NCBI RefSeq assembly: GCF_014873705.1
Contig: NZ_JADBDS010000002.1
Location: 372,001-436,000, forward strand
Direction of reading: 5' to 3'
From: Mycobacterium sp. OAS707
GTDB lineage: Bacteria; Actinomycetota; Actinomycetes; Mycobacteriales; Mycobacteriaceae
DNA length: 64,000 bases
Part shown: piece by piece, positions 1 through 8,291 of the stretch
Position numbering within the stretch: position 1 is the first letter of the stretch
How the letters are laid out: the number at the start of each line of letters is the position of its first letter
The notes under the pieces: model-generated
What the model was told of the DNA's origin: nothing
Seen by the model: only the letters and a program-made list of their open reading frames with translations
Database searches by the model: none
Position numbers and translations under genes: made by a program

Positions 1-109
1 TGGCCCCCGCGAGTGCGATGAAAACCCCGCCGCCGACCGCGATCAGCAGCGCGATCATCCAAGAGCGTCGGTGTGTGACGACTGCGGCCACGCGATCCCA
101 CCCGGCCAT
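1..109 (-). CDS. N-terminus of a probable MMPL-family membrane protein (cut by window start)
   Basis: An ATG at 107-109 on the minus strand opens a frame that runs off the window edge. The 36 visible residues begin with a short polar, Arg-containing stretch (WDRVAAVVTHRRSW) followed by one hydrophobic helix (MIALLIAVGGGVFIALAGA). This 'RVA..V..RR' head before a first membrane helix is how many mycobacterial MMPL/RND-type lipid exporters start. Most of the protein is outside the window, so the family call rests on the N-terminus only. It is divergent from the PAS gene downstream. Confidence 0.45.
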   Translation of the reverse strand, partial: MAGWDRVAAVVTHRRSWMIALLIAVGGGVFIALAGA

Positions 110-178
110 AAATGAACGGTAATGGACCGAGCTGCTCGCATCGGTGAACCTCGCGCCGGCGCCTGCCGTATCAGAGGT

Positions 179-610
179 ATGGACGCTTGCGACGCGACCG
201 GCGCTGACGGACGCGCCAGCGTAACCGTCGACCGCAAAGGCATCATCCGGAAGTGGGGCGAGGCGGTCACCGATGTCGTCGGCTACTCAGCCGACGACGC
301 GCTCGGCCAAAGCCTGGATGTCGTGATCCCACCGGCTCTTCGGCCCATGCACTGGTGGGGTTTCGACCAGGCCATGAAGTCAGGCCGGCTGAACAAGGAA
401 CTGTTCAAGGTCCCTGCCGTGTGCAAGGACGGACGCATCATCGTTGCGCACGCAACCATCGACTTGATCGCCGGCAAGGCCGGCACCGACGGCGCTGTGG
501 TGACCTTCGTCGGCGTCGGGTCTCCCTGGCAGGGCAGGGCATGGCAAGCCGCCCTTGCGCCCGTCGATGCCGCACGCCGCCTCTGGCGCCGGGTGCGGCC
601 CAGCCGCTAG
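179..610 (+). CDS. Single PAS-domain protein
   Basis: A 143-residue protein that is essentially one PAS domain. The hallmark stretch is '[20 protein letters not shown]' at about residues 18-37, followed by the PAS helix and a '[15 protein letters not shown]' sheet region. There is no kinase, GGDEF or DNA-binding domain, so it is a stand-alone sensor or partner-binding module. The ATG at 179 was chosen because it lies just before the domain; an upstream ATG at 122 would add 19 unconserved residues. Its TAG overlaps the stop codon of the convergent isocitrate lyase gene (shared CTAG at 607-610). The ligand is unknown. Confidence 0.75.
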   Translation: MDACDATGADGRASVTVDRKGIIRKWGEAVTDVVGYSADDALGQSLDVVIPPALRPMHWWGFDQAMKSGRLNKELFKVPAVCKDGRIIVAHATIDLIAGKAGTDGAVVTFVGVGSPWQGRAWQAALAPVDAARRLWRRVRPSR

Positions 611-2907
611 TCCTCCTTGCGGATCAACCGGCCCAGCGCTTGGCGATCGGGCGCGAGCAGCTCGTCGATCCGTGGTTGGTTCACGTCGGCGACGATGATC
701 TCGCCGACCTCCTGGTACACATCGCTGAAGATGCCGTGCGACTTCATCTTCTCGGTTTGGTAGATGTTGTCCTCGGTCGGCGTGACGTAGTAAACGATTT
801 CCGGCTTGAAGCGGTGGATCAGCCACAGATGGATGACGTCCATCAGGCGCTTCTTGCGCAGCTTCTCGGCGAACGTGTTCTGGTCGCGCACAGTCAGAAT
901 GCTGCGACCGTGCCGGTCCTTGATGGGGTCGACGATCACGTTCGCGAGCTTCTCGTCCTCGCCGCCTTCGCGTTCTCCGAAGATGCCGAGTTCGAGGACG
1001 TCGGAACCGGGACGCGTCGGCCGCAACTGCACACGTAGCTTCTCGCCGATCTGGTTGTGCTCGCCCCACATCGCCAGCCACTCCTCGAGCAGCTTTTTGG
1101 GCACCTCGGTTTGCACCAGATGCTGATGCTGGGTTGAGCCCTTGCCCATCGCCTTGGTGGTCGCGGTGCGGCCGGACGACGCCGCCAGCGCGGCATCGCT
1201 GCGCGGCCCACCGACCAGGGTTTGCGGTGTCCGATAAGGCGATTCGACCAACCGCATCTTGCGCTGCAGACGCGCCAGCGCGAGCATGCCGTCCTGCCGC
1301 AGCGCGGTGGCGAACTCCTCGGAGGCGACACCGTCGACCTGGTGGCCGCCGTAGGTGATGAAGTTGAAGACGAAGCCCATCTTGCCGAGTTCCTCTGGGA
1401 ACGCCCGCATTTCGTCGTCGGTCATACCGGTGGTGTCCCAGTTGAACGACGGGGATAGGTTGTACGCCAGCATCTGGTCGGGATACACGGCGTGGATCGC
1501 GTCGGCGAACTCGCGGGCATCCGCGAGATCGGCGGTCTTGGTCTCCATCCAGAGGATGTCGGCGAACGGCGCGGCCGCCAGCGATTTGGCGATGGCGTAC
1601 GGGATGCCGCCGCGCACCTGGTAATAGCCCTCGGGCGTCTTGGCGAGCTCACAGTCCCAGCCCACCGCGGCGCCGAGTTCCCTCGCCTTTTCGCGGGCGG
1701 TGTACATCGGCGCCCGCTGTGCGAATTCTCGCCATTCGGCGACGCTCATCGCGGGCGGCTCGCCTTCACTCTCGCGGAACTCGAGCAGCTCGGCGACGGC
1801 CTCGCCGTAGGTCATCAGCCCGGCATCCACCTGCCAGGCGTCGACGAACTCCGACTCGACCTTGTCGAAGAGCGCATCGATCGAATTGTCGGCGCGGTCC
1901 TGGTAGGCCGAGGCGGCCTCGCTGACCGCGGCCGCGATGCCGTGGCGTTCCAGCCACGCGTCGGCGGCCGCGTATTCACCTTCGGGCAGCGCGTAGAGCA
2001 GGTGACCGTTGATCTCGCTGACACCCTGGTCGTAGAACCGCCGCACCATCGCCAGGAAGCAGGCCTTGTACGACGGAATCTTCAAGTTGGTGACACCCAG
2101 CAGGAAGGGCTGGTCGCGTTCATCGGCACGGCTGTCGGTGAGGTTGGCCGCCTCGGCGTCGGTGCGCGCAACGATGATGCCGGGCACCCTCATCACATCG
2201 AGCTGGAACCGAGCGGTGTTGAGCCGCTTGATCTGTTCGTCCGACGGAACCAGCACCTTGCCGCCCTGATGTCCGCACTTCTTGGTTCCTGGCCGCTGAT
2301 CCTCGATGTGGTAACCGGGCACGCCCGCTTCTACGAAGCGACGAATCAGGTTGCGCACGTGAGGATCTCCGCCGTGGCCGGTGTCGGCATCGGCGATGAT
2401 GAAGGGTCGGAAGTCGGTCGCGGGCGTGTTGGCACGCTGCTCGTCGGTCATCTGCAGGCGCAGGTACTGCTGATTGCGATCGGCGGTCAGAAGTGCGCGC
2501 ACCAAGCCGGCTGCTTCCTCCGGTACCTGGCTCAACGGATAGCTGGCCAGATCGGGGCCCGGATCCTCGGTCGTCGACCCCTTTGCGGAGGTGGCCCAGC
2601 CGCCGAGGTAGATGCCCTCGATACCCATTCGCTTCATCGCCACTGCCTGGCCCGGCGAGTACGGGCCGAAGGTGGTGATGCTCTTCTTCTGGGCGAACAG
2701 TTCACGCAAGCGGGGATAGAAGGCTTCCGCGGCCTCCCGCGCCACCGTGTAGTCGGTGGGAATGGTGCCGCGTTGCTCGACTACCTGGCGTGCCGAATAG
2801 AGGCGAATGATCCCCTCGAACCGCGGGCTGTCGAAGTAGCGCTGCGTCTCGGCGACGGCGCGCTCGTAGGGTGTCTGCGGTGCTGCGTCCGCTTCGATGA
2901 TGGCCAT
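607..2907 (-). CDS. aceA: Isocitrate lyase, long form (ICL2 type)
   Basis: Cleaves isocitrate to glyoxylate and succinate in the glyoxylate shunt; mycobacterial ICLs can also act as methylisocitrate lyase. The 766-residue length matches the long ICL2 form (about 760 aa), not the 430-aa ICL1. The catalytic KKCGH motif is at residues 209-213, and the substrate/Mg region '[11 protein letters not shown]' is at 170-180. The ATG at 2907 follows AAAGAGGAGC, a strong ribosome site, and begins [18 protein letters not shown]; the frame upstream of it is not conserved coding. The C-terminal half carries the ICL2-specific extension ending LGRLIRKED. It diverges from a PrrB-like sensor kinase across a 163-bp intergenic region. 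Confidence 0.96.
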   Translation of the reverse strand: MAIIEADAAPQTPYERAVAETQRYFDSPRFEGIIRLYSARQVVEQRGTIPTDYTVAREAAEAFYPRLRELFAQKKSITTFGPYSPGQAVAMKRMGIEGIYLGGWATSAKGSTTEDPGPDLASYPLSQVPEEAAGLVRALLTADRNQQYLRLQMTDEQRANTPATDFRPFIIADADTGHGGDPHVRNLIRRFVEAGVPGYHIEDQRPGTKKCGHQGGKVLVPSDEQIKRLNTARFQLDVMRVPGIIVARTDAEAANLTDSRADERDQPFLLGVTNLKIPSYKACFLAMVRRFYDQGVSEINGHLLYALPEGEYAAADAWLERHGIAAAVSEAASAYQDRADNSIDALFDKVESEFVDAWQVDAGLMTYGEAVAELLEFRESEGEPPAMSVAEWREFAQRAPMYTAREKARELGAAVGWDCELAKTPEGYYQVRGGIPYAIAKSLAAAPFADILWMETKTADLADAREFADAIHAVYPDQMLAYNLSPSFNWDTTGMTDDEMRAFPEELGKMGFVFNFITYGGHQVDGVASEEFATALRQDGMLALARLQRKMRLVESPYRTPQTLVGGPRSDAALAASSGRTATTKAMGKGSTQHQHLVQTEVPKKLLEEWLAMWGEHNQIGEKLRVQLRPTRPGSDVLELGIFGEREGGEDEKLANVIVDPIKDRHGRSILTVRDQNTFAEKLRKKRLMDVIHLWLIHRFKPEIVYYVTPTEDNIYQTEKMKSHGIFSDVYQEVGEIIVADVNQPRIDELLAPDRQALGRLIRKED

Positions 2908-3070
2908 GGGTAAATGCTCCTCTTTGAGCCAATTCGCATCGCCGGCCCCCCGGTGGGCCGCTACAAGACCTGACGATACGGTGCGGCTTTCACCGGCGAT
3001 GCGGTAATCAGCAAGCGCTGACTTCCGGCAAGATGGCAGACATGTACGGTCCGGCGCGGCGAGCGTCCTA
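2908..3070. promoter_or_regulatory. Divergent promoter region between ICL2 and the PrrB-like kinase
   Basis: A 163-bp intergenic stretch must hold the promoters of both genes. The ICL2 ribosome site (AGGAGC) lies at about 2917-2922 on the minus strand. I see no convincing TTTGCAAA-type RamB palindrome and cannot assign clear -35/-10 boxes by eye. Confidence 0.5.
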
Positions 3071-4420
3071 GTGCAACGCGGCCAACTGCAGAATCTGCTG
3101 CTGACGCGCGTGCTCTCGCTGCGCATCATCGTCATCGTCGCGGCGCTGTCCGTCGTCGCCCTGGTCATCACGCTTGGCGCGTGGGTCTGGATCGGGGTGA
3201 CCAACGACCAGTACAGCCAACTGGACCGGCGGCTCGACTCGGTGAGCAGTCTCGGCGACATCAGCAGCCTGCTGCGTAGCGCCCAGAACCAGACGCCCGA
3301 CCAACTCACCCCGAACGGGGCTCTGGTGCGGACCGCACGCGTCGGGCGCGCCACGGTGTCGGTCCCGAGCGACATCGTGTTACCGCAGTTCGACAACGGC
3401 TACGCCAATACCACGATCAACGGCGTCGAGTACCGCGTCCGAACCTTCAACGCGGGGGTCGCCTCGATCGCCGTCGGTGCGCCGCTGGCCGAGACGCAGC
3501 ACCGCATCGACGATCTTCACCGACGAGTCTTGTTGATCTGCAGCAGCGTGATCGTGGGCACCATCCTGGTTGGCTGGGTGATGTGGCTGATCATGATCAA
3601 TCCGTTCCGGCTGCTGGCGCAGCAGGCGCGCGCCATCAACGCCCAGTCCAAACCCGACGAGGTGCAGGTGCGCGGCGTGCAGGAAGCAGTCGAGATCGCC
3701 GAGGCCGTCGAGGGAATGCTCGCCCGCATCGGTGACGAACAACAGCGCACCAGGGCTGCCCTTGAATCCGCCAGGGACTTCGCCGCGGTCGCCTCGCACG
3801 AGCTGCGCACGCCGCTGACGGCGATGCGCACGAACCTCGAGGTGTTGTCGACGCTTGACCTCAGCGATGAGCAACGCAAAGAGGTGGTTGGCGACATCAT
3901 CCGGACGCAGAGCCGCATCGAAGCGACGCTCACGGCGCTCGAACGGCTGGCGCAAGGCGAGTTGACCACGGTTGACGACTTCGTCCCTGTCGACATCACC
4001 GAACTGCTCGATCGTGCCGCGCACGACGCGATGCGCAACTACCCGAATCTGCATGTGTCACTGGCCAGTTCCACCACGGTTCTCATGGTGGGGCTGCCCG
4101 CGGGCCTGCGGTTGGTGATCGACAACGCGATCACCAACGCCATCAAACACGGCGGGGCCACTGAAATCCGGCTGAGCGCTGAGAGTTCCAGCGACGGCGT
4201 CGAGATCGCCGTCGACGACAACGGCGACGGGGTGCCCGAAGATGAGCGAGCCGCGGTGTTCGAGCGGTTCTCGCGAGGGTCGACGGCGGCACGCTCGGGC
4301 TCCGGCCTCGGGCTCGCACTGGTGGCCCAGCAGGCCGAATTACACGGCGGCACTGCGGCATTGGAAGCCAGCGCGTTGGGCGGGGCGCGTCTCGTGCTGA
4401 GGTTGCCGGGTCCCAAGTAG
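3071..4420 (+). CDS. prrB: PrrB-like sensor histidine kinase
   Basis: Membrane sensor kinase of 449 residues. TM1 is about 19-42, an extracytoplasmic sensor segment 43-150, TM2 about 152-176, then HAMP linker, HisKA with phosphoacceptor His243 in [10 protein letters not shown], and a HATPase domain with N-box '[11 protein letters not shown]', G1 'DDNGDGVP' and G2 'GSGLGLAL'. The whole protein closely resembles M. tuberculosis PrrB as I remember it, including 'SARDFAAV' before the H-box and the C-terminal '[12 protein letters not shown]'. It starts with GTG. The partner prrA is normally just upstream, but here the upstream neighbour is the divergent ICL2 gene, so it is either a paralog or a relocated prrB. 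Confidence 0.88.
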   Translation: MQRGQLQNLLLTRVLSLRIIVIVAALSVVALVITLGAWVWIGVTNDQYSQLDRRLDSVSSLGDISSLLRSAQNQTPDQLTPNGALVRTARVGRATVSVPSDIVLPQFDNGYANTTINGVEYRVRTFNAGVASIAVGAPLAETQHRIDDLHRRVLLICSSVIVGTILVGWVMWLIMINPFRLLAQQARAINAQSKPDEVQVRGVQEAVEIAEAVEGMLARIGDEQQRTRAALESARDFAAVASHELRTPLTAMRTNLEVLSTLDLSDEQRKEVVGDIIRTQSRIEATLTALERLAQGELTTVDDFVPVDITELLDRAAHDAMRNYPNLHVSLASSTTVLMVGLPAGLRLVIDNAITNAIKHGGATEIRLSAESSSDGVEIAVDDNGDGVPEDERAAVFERFSRGSTAARSGSGLGLALVAQQAELHGGTAALEASALGGARLVLRLPGPK

Positions 4421-4425
4421 CGACC

Positions 4426-5166
4426 TCAGGCCTGGAGCGCGTCCAGGTCACGCTCGGCATACAGTCGGTGGTGCCATTCCTCATTGAGCACGATGAGAAG
4501 GCATTCCTTCAGCGGGAAGTCCGCCAACCGCGGCCATCCGGGCTCCGAGCGGGTCACTTCGGTAGCAAGCTGCGCATCGGTCAGTGATTCCAGCAGCCGC
4601 CGGACCATGGCCTGGCGTTCGCGGCGGACGGTGAGGACTTCCTCGAGTGAGGGTTGTACGTCGCGGTCCCAAGGGATTCCGTCCCAGCCGGGTGCTTCGT
4701 CCCATGGCAGATCGAGCGGATGCCACGGCGAGGCGTTGCCGAGCGCCATCCGGCCTACCCAGGCCGCGCTGGCGAAGTTGAGGTGGCGCAACGTCTGAAT
4801 GAAGGACCACTCGTCGTCGACGTTGTCGTGAAGCATGGCCGCCGGAAACGTCTTCGCCCGCGCCACGGTGCCCTTCCACAGTTGTTCGAGGATGGCCCAC
4901 GCCTCGCGAAAGCCGTCGCTGTCGTCGGGGCGCATCTTCGCCCGCTGCGGCATCCGGCGATTCAGTTCGGCCTCGACGAGCGGGGCGATGTCGACGCCGT
5001 TGACGACGACGTTTTGCACCTCGCCGCTGATGTCGACGTCGACGAGCTCGACGCCACGCATCCGGCAGCCGCTGAAGTCGACTGCCCTCATCTCGGCGTT
5101 ACGGAGACTGACGCGCTCGAATCGGGCTCCCGTCAGGTCCTGGTCGTGGAACGCGATCATGCACAT
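4426..5166 (-). CDS. Pentapeptide-repeat / DinB_2 fusion protein
   Basis: A 246-residue protein. Residues about 3-50 form pentapeptide-type repeats (LTGARFERVSLRNAEMRAVDFSG), and about 75-245 form a DinB_2 four-helix domain with candidate metal-binding histidines in 'LRHLNFASAAW' and 'EEWHHRLYAERDL'. The DinB superfamily includes mycothiol- and bacillithiol-dependent transferases, so a thiol-dependent detoxification role is possible but not shown. The start is ATG 5166 or the in-frame ATG 5160 (MIAFHDQ); neither has a clear ribosome site. It converges tail to tail with the PrrB-like gene, 5 bp apart. Confidence 0.8.
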   Translation of the reverse strand: MCMIAFHDQDLTGARFERVSLRNAEMRAVDFSGCRMRGVELVDVDISGEVQNVVVNGVDIAPLVEAELNRRMPQRAKMRPDDSDGFREAWAILEQLWKGTVARAKTFPAAMLHDNVDDEWSFIQTLRHLNFASAAWVGRMALGNASPWHPLDLPWDEAPGWDGIPWDRDVQPSLEEVLTVRRERQAMVRRLLESLTDAQLATEVTRSEPGWPRLADFPLKECLLIVLNEEWHHRLYAERDLDALQA

Positions 5167-5417
5167 CACGCTAGTGCGTGAAACAGCAACTACCTGAGCA
5201 ATATTCGGCGATCGGTCACGGATCGTCACCGGGGTGGTCACGGTAGGGCAAAGAATCCCCGGCCGAGCTGGGAAGAAGCTGGGAGGTGGGAATCTTCTGT
5301 TGCAAGAGTGAATATAGTGACTGGTGTTAATTAGATAGTCGCCGCGGTCATGGATGCCCGCAAACCGCATATACGAGTTGGATGTGGCGGCCACGCCACA
5401 GGATGAAGGAAGCACGA

Positions 5418-6047
5418 ATGAAACGCATCTGCGCCGTGATGATCGGGTTGGCATTGCTGATCGCGACGCCAGGTGTCGCGACTGCCGACGCAACGCATCA
5501 ACAGGCGATCAACATCGTGATCCAGCGGGCACTTTCACAGCGGGGAGTGCCGTTCGCATATGGCGGAGGCAACGTCTCGGGCCCCAGCCTCGGCACTGTC
5601 GCGGTGGATGCCGCGGTCGATCCCGCCGCACCCGCCCTCGGGACCGCTCCGCTGACCGCGGCCACCCCGGCGCCCGCCACCGCGCCACTGCCCGCGAACG
5701 CCGGGGTCACGGGCCTCAGCCTTACCCCTGTGACGACTCCTGCACCTGCCGCTGAACAGCGGGTGAGCCGTGTCGGTTTCGATGCCTCCGGGCTGATCGT
5801 CTACGCATTCGCGGGCGCCGGAATCAAGATGCCGCGGTCCTCGGGCGAGCAGTACAAGGTCGGCCAGAAGGTGCTGCCGTCTCAGGCGCTTCCGGGCGAC
5901 TTGCTGTTCTACGGACCCGACGGCAGCCAGAGTGTCGCGCTTTTCATTGGTAACGGTCAGATGGTCGAAGCGACTGACGCCGGGGTTGCGGTGTCGCCGG
6001 TCCGGACCAACAACATGGCTCCGTATCTGTCGCGGATCATCGCCTGA
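5418..6047 (+). CDS. ripD: RipD-like NlpC/P60 protein lacking the catalytic Cys
   Basis: Exported 209-residue protein: signal peptide 1-24 (cleavage near ATA-DA), then an NlpC/P60 fold. The ending 'SRVGFDASGLIVYAFAGAG' to 'VSPVRTNNMAPYLSRII' closely follows mycobacterial RipD. The NlpC/P60 catalytic Cys (DCSG) is Ala123 here, and the usual His (GHVGI) is Ser172 in SQSVALF. As in known RipD it should bind peptidoglycan rather than cut it. An Ala/Pro-rich insert at about 60-116 separates the N-terminal 'RGVPFAYGGG' from the core and is longer than I recall in M. tuberculosis RipD. The ATG at 5418 follows GAAGGAAG. Confidence 0.88.
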   Translation: MKRICAVMIGLALLIATPGVATADATHQQAINIVIQRALSQRGVPFAYGGGNVSGPSLGTVAVDAAVDPAAPALGTAPLTAATPAPATAPLPANAGVTGLSLTPVTTPAPAAEQRVSRVGFDASGLIVYAFAGAGIKMPRSSGEQYKVGQKVLPSQALPGDLLFYGPDGSQSVALFIGNGQMVEATDAGVAVSPVRTNNMAPYLSRIIA

Positions 6048-6055
6048 GGCGGGCG

Positions 6056-6853
6056 TTAACGCTTCTCTGTCTGCCCTGACGCAACGGCATCCGCCGCTTT
6101 CGTAGCAGCGGCGCCTGCGAGTCGGCCCGAGATCTCCGGCGCCATCATCGCGAGCCGTGCCAACAATCGCTGACGAAGCGGGGCCACTGAGATCTCTGAC
6201 GTGTCGTGCTCGATCGCACGGACGACGGCGTCGGCGACCTGCTGCGGCGTTCCCGTTCCGAGGGCGGGTGGCGCTGCGGCACCGCTTTCGGCGAACATGC
6301 CTGCCTCGCGAATCAACCCCGGCGTGATGACCGAAACGCCAACACCGCTGCCGCGCAGGTCTTCTCGTAGATTCAGTGCGAAGCCACGCAGGCCGAACTT
6401 CGTGGCGGCGTATAGGGACGCCCGCGGCATGGCCGCGAAGCCCGAGATCGACGAGACGAACACGAAGTGCCCGCTGCCCCGCTCTTGCCAGCGGGGCAGC
6501 AACTCGCGTGTCATGCGCACCGGCGCCTCGAGGTTCACCCGAAGCGCGCGGCTGATGTCGTACTGACTGAAGCCATCAAGGCGCCCGGATGCGGGCAGTC
6601 CCGCATTGGCGACCAGCACGTCGATATCGCCGGCCTGCTCGAGCAACGACAACGACGCACCGTCGTCCGCGAGGTCAATCGCGATCGTGGTGTGCCCGCC
6701 TCCGGGCAGAGATCGCGCAAGCTTCACCAACTCCTCGGCCTTGCGAGAACTCAAGATGAGGCGTGCACCCCGCGCCGCCAACGCAGTTGCGATCGCCCTA
6801 CCCAAACCGCCGGTCGCACCGGTCAGAAGTGCAGTTCTGCCCCCAAGGTCCAT
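6056..6853 (-). CDS. SDR-family oxidoreductase
   Basis: Classical short-chain dehydrogenase of 265 residues: cofactor motif TGATGGLG at 11-18, NAG at 83-85, and catalytic Tyr148 and Lys152 (YAATK) with Ser134/135 upstream. An Arg in the first nucleotide-binding turn (SSRK at 35-38) suggests NADP(H). The C-terminus (residues 215-265) adds a tail common in mycobacterial 'SDR family NAD(P)-dependent oxidoreductases' of unknown substrate. The start ATG 6853 follows GGAGGTAGG. It is the last minus-strand gene of a short run with the small membrane protein at 6886 and the thioredoxin-domain protein at 7176. Confidence 0.88.
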   Translation of the reverse strand: MDLGGRTALLTGATGGLGRAIATALAARGARLILSSRKAEELVKLARSLPGGGHTTIAIDLADDGASLSLLEQAGDIDVLVANAGLPASGRLDGFSQYDISRALRVNLEAPVRMTRELLPRWQERGSGHFVFVSSISGFAAMPRASLYAATKFGLRGFALNLREDLRGSGVGVSVITPGLIREAGMFAESGAAAPPALGTGTPQQVADAVVRAIEHDTSEISVAPLRQRLLARLAMMAPEISGRLAGAAATKAADAVASGQTEKR

Positions 6854-6885
6854 GTAGGTGAACCTACCTCCGGGCGACCGCGGAT

Positions 6886-7119
6886 TCACAGGTTCAACAG
6901 CAGCACAATGGCTGTCGTCGCGAACACCAGTACCAGCGCGGCGACGGCGAGGAGGCCGACGACCGTCGCGGGCCGCAGCCGTCGCCGCGGTCGCGGCTCT
7001 GGCTCGGATAGACCCGACGTCTGCGCCGAATCCGGGGGAGTGGCACCGGGTGCGACGCCGCCGCCGGGCTCGAGACCGGGGGTTCGTGCCGGATCGGGGT
7101 CCGGGGGTTGGGCAGTCAT
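6886..7119 (-). CDS. Small Pro-rich single-pass membrane protein
   Basis: A 77-residue protein. Residues 1-48 are rich in Pro, Gly and acidic residues and end with the basic patch RPRRRLRPA. A single hydrophobic helix (about 51-77) closes the protein (VVGLLAVAALVLVFATTAIVLLLNL). This gives a tail-anchored topology with the Pro-rich head probably cytoplasmic. No enzymatic motif is visible. It sits 32 bp upstream of the SDR gene on the same strand. Function unknown. Confidence 0.65.
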   Translation of the reverse strand: MTAQPPDPDPARTPGLEPGGGVAPGATPPDSAQTSGLSEPEPRPRRRLRPATVVGLLAVAALVLVFATTAIVLLLNL

Positions 7120-7175
7120 ACGACGACCGCATACCCCGTCGCACTTCCCCTACACCTGAGACCTCGTATTGCCTC

Positions 7176-8111
7176 TTACGCAAGGTGCGGCTCCAGTTCG
7201 GCAACCAGCTTCGCCTTACCGCCGAAGCCGATCACCCGGTGGATCTCCTTGCCGTCCTTGAACATGATCATGGCTGGGATGCCGCGGAAGTTGAATCGCT
7301 CCCAGATGCCGTCGAACTGGTCGACGTCGATCTTGCGTACCACGATCCGTCCGGCCCATTGTTCGGCGAGCGCGGCGAGCACCGGTGTCACCATGCGGCA
7401 AGGCCCGCACCACTCAGCCCAGAAGTCGACAAGCAACGGCACGCCGGTCGAGCTTTCTGCAGGGATGTCCTCGGGCGTGATGGGCGCCAACTGGTCACGG
7501 GCGACCAAGTACGCCTGCTTGTCCTTGGCCTCCTGCGCCCGAACGTCGGCCGGTACCGGCTCACCGTTCGAGCGCACCCAGCTCGTGATCTCTTCGAAGC
7601 GCGGGCCCGGTGCATCGGGCACCCCGCAGGCCTCGTTGATGGCGGTGTTGAGGTTTTGCAGTGCCTGGCCGAGTCGCTGACCGCTGCCTTCCAACCCGAA
7701 GGCGCGAACGGCGACGGTGTCGCCTGCCCGGTGCACCTCGGCATCCGCGAACAGCCGGATCATGTATTGCTCGTCGTCCGTCAGGGCCCACCGGATCGAC
7801 ATTTCGCGCAGTTGCGCCAACTCCCTGGCGGCGGCCTCGTCTTCCGACAGCCGTCTGCCATGCTCGCGCACGTACGCCGCAAACGGCTCGAATTCCGAAG
7901 ACCCTGGACCCGCACCCAACTGCTCCCGCAGACCTCCGAGGAGCTGTTGGTAGATCTCGTCCTCGTTGGCGCCCTTTGCATCCAGGCTGAAGGCGGGCCA
8001 GTGGCCGACGACGACGCCGTCTCGTCGTTCGATCTGCACGCCCTCGAGCAGTTTGATCACGTACGAACCGTCACCGGTCAGTTGGACGGTGAACTCGTGA
8101 TTGCTCTCCAT
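7176..8111 (-). CDS. Thioredoxin-domain protein with a novel N-terminal region
   Basis: A 311-residue protein. The C-terminal third (about 215-311) is a thioredoxin fold with the active site WCGPC at 234-238, the cis-Pro segment 'FRGIPAMIMFKDG', and the conserved 'GFGGKAKL' end. The first about 210 residues have no family I can name; they are acidic and helical, with 'QLTGDGSYVIKLLEGVQI' at the start. The protein has no signal peptide, so it should act in the cytosol as a disulfide reductase, perhaps dedicated to one partner. ATG 8111 is preceded by GGGGAGG, which favours it over an upstream in-frame start at 8168. Confidence 0.85.
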   Translation of the reverse strand: MESNHEFTVQLTGDGSYVIKLLEGVQIERRDGVVVGHWPAFSLDAKGANEDEIYQQLLGGLREQLGAGPGSSEFEPFAAYVREHGRRLSEDEAAARELAQLREMSIRWALTDDEQYMIRLFADAEVHRAGDTVAVRAFGLEGSGQRLGQALQNLNTAINEACGVPDAPGPRFEEITSWVRSNGEPVPADVRAQEAKDKQAYLVARDQLAPITPEDIPAESSTGVPLLVDFWAEWCGPCRMVTPVLAALAEQWAGRIVVRKIDVDQFDGIWERFNFRGIPAMIMFKDGKEIHRVIGFGGKAKLVAELEPHLA

Positions 8112-8291
8112 GCGGACCTCCCCGAAGACAGTCCCACCCAGCGTGCCAGCCAATACCGATTTGGGCAAAGATCACATCGCCATGGGCACCGTTGCCGATC
8201 GGCGCCGCCAATATCGGCGCCTGGGTGCAAACCCTTGGGGCACAGTCGTTTCTAGTGAGAATCACTGCCCGCTGAAGATGAGCGCCAGGGC

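Noticed and set aside
253..1038. Long plus-strand open frame starting in the PAS gene and crossing the ICL2 end
   Set aside because: It is in a different frame from the PAS gene and then antisense to ICL2, with Arg-rich, unprotein-like sequence and no ribosome site.
1492..2913. 473-codon plus-strand frame within ICL2
   Set aside because: It is antisense to a strongly conserved gene with intact active-site motifs; long antisense frames are common in high-GC DNA.
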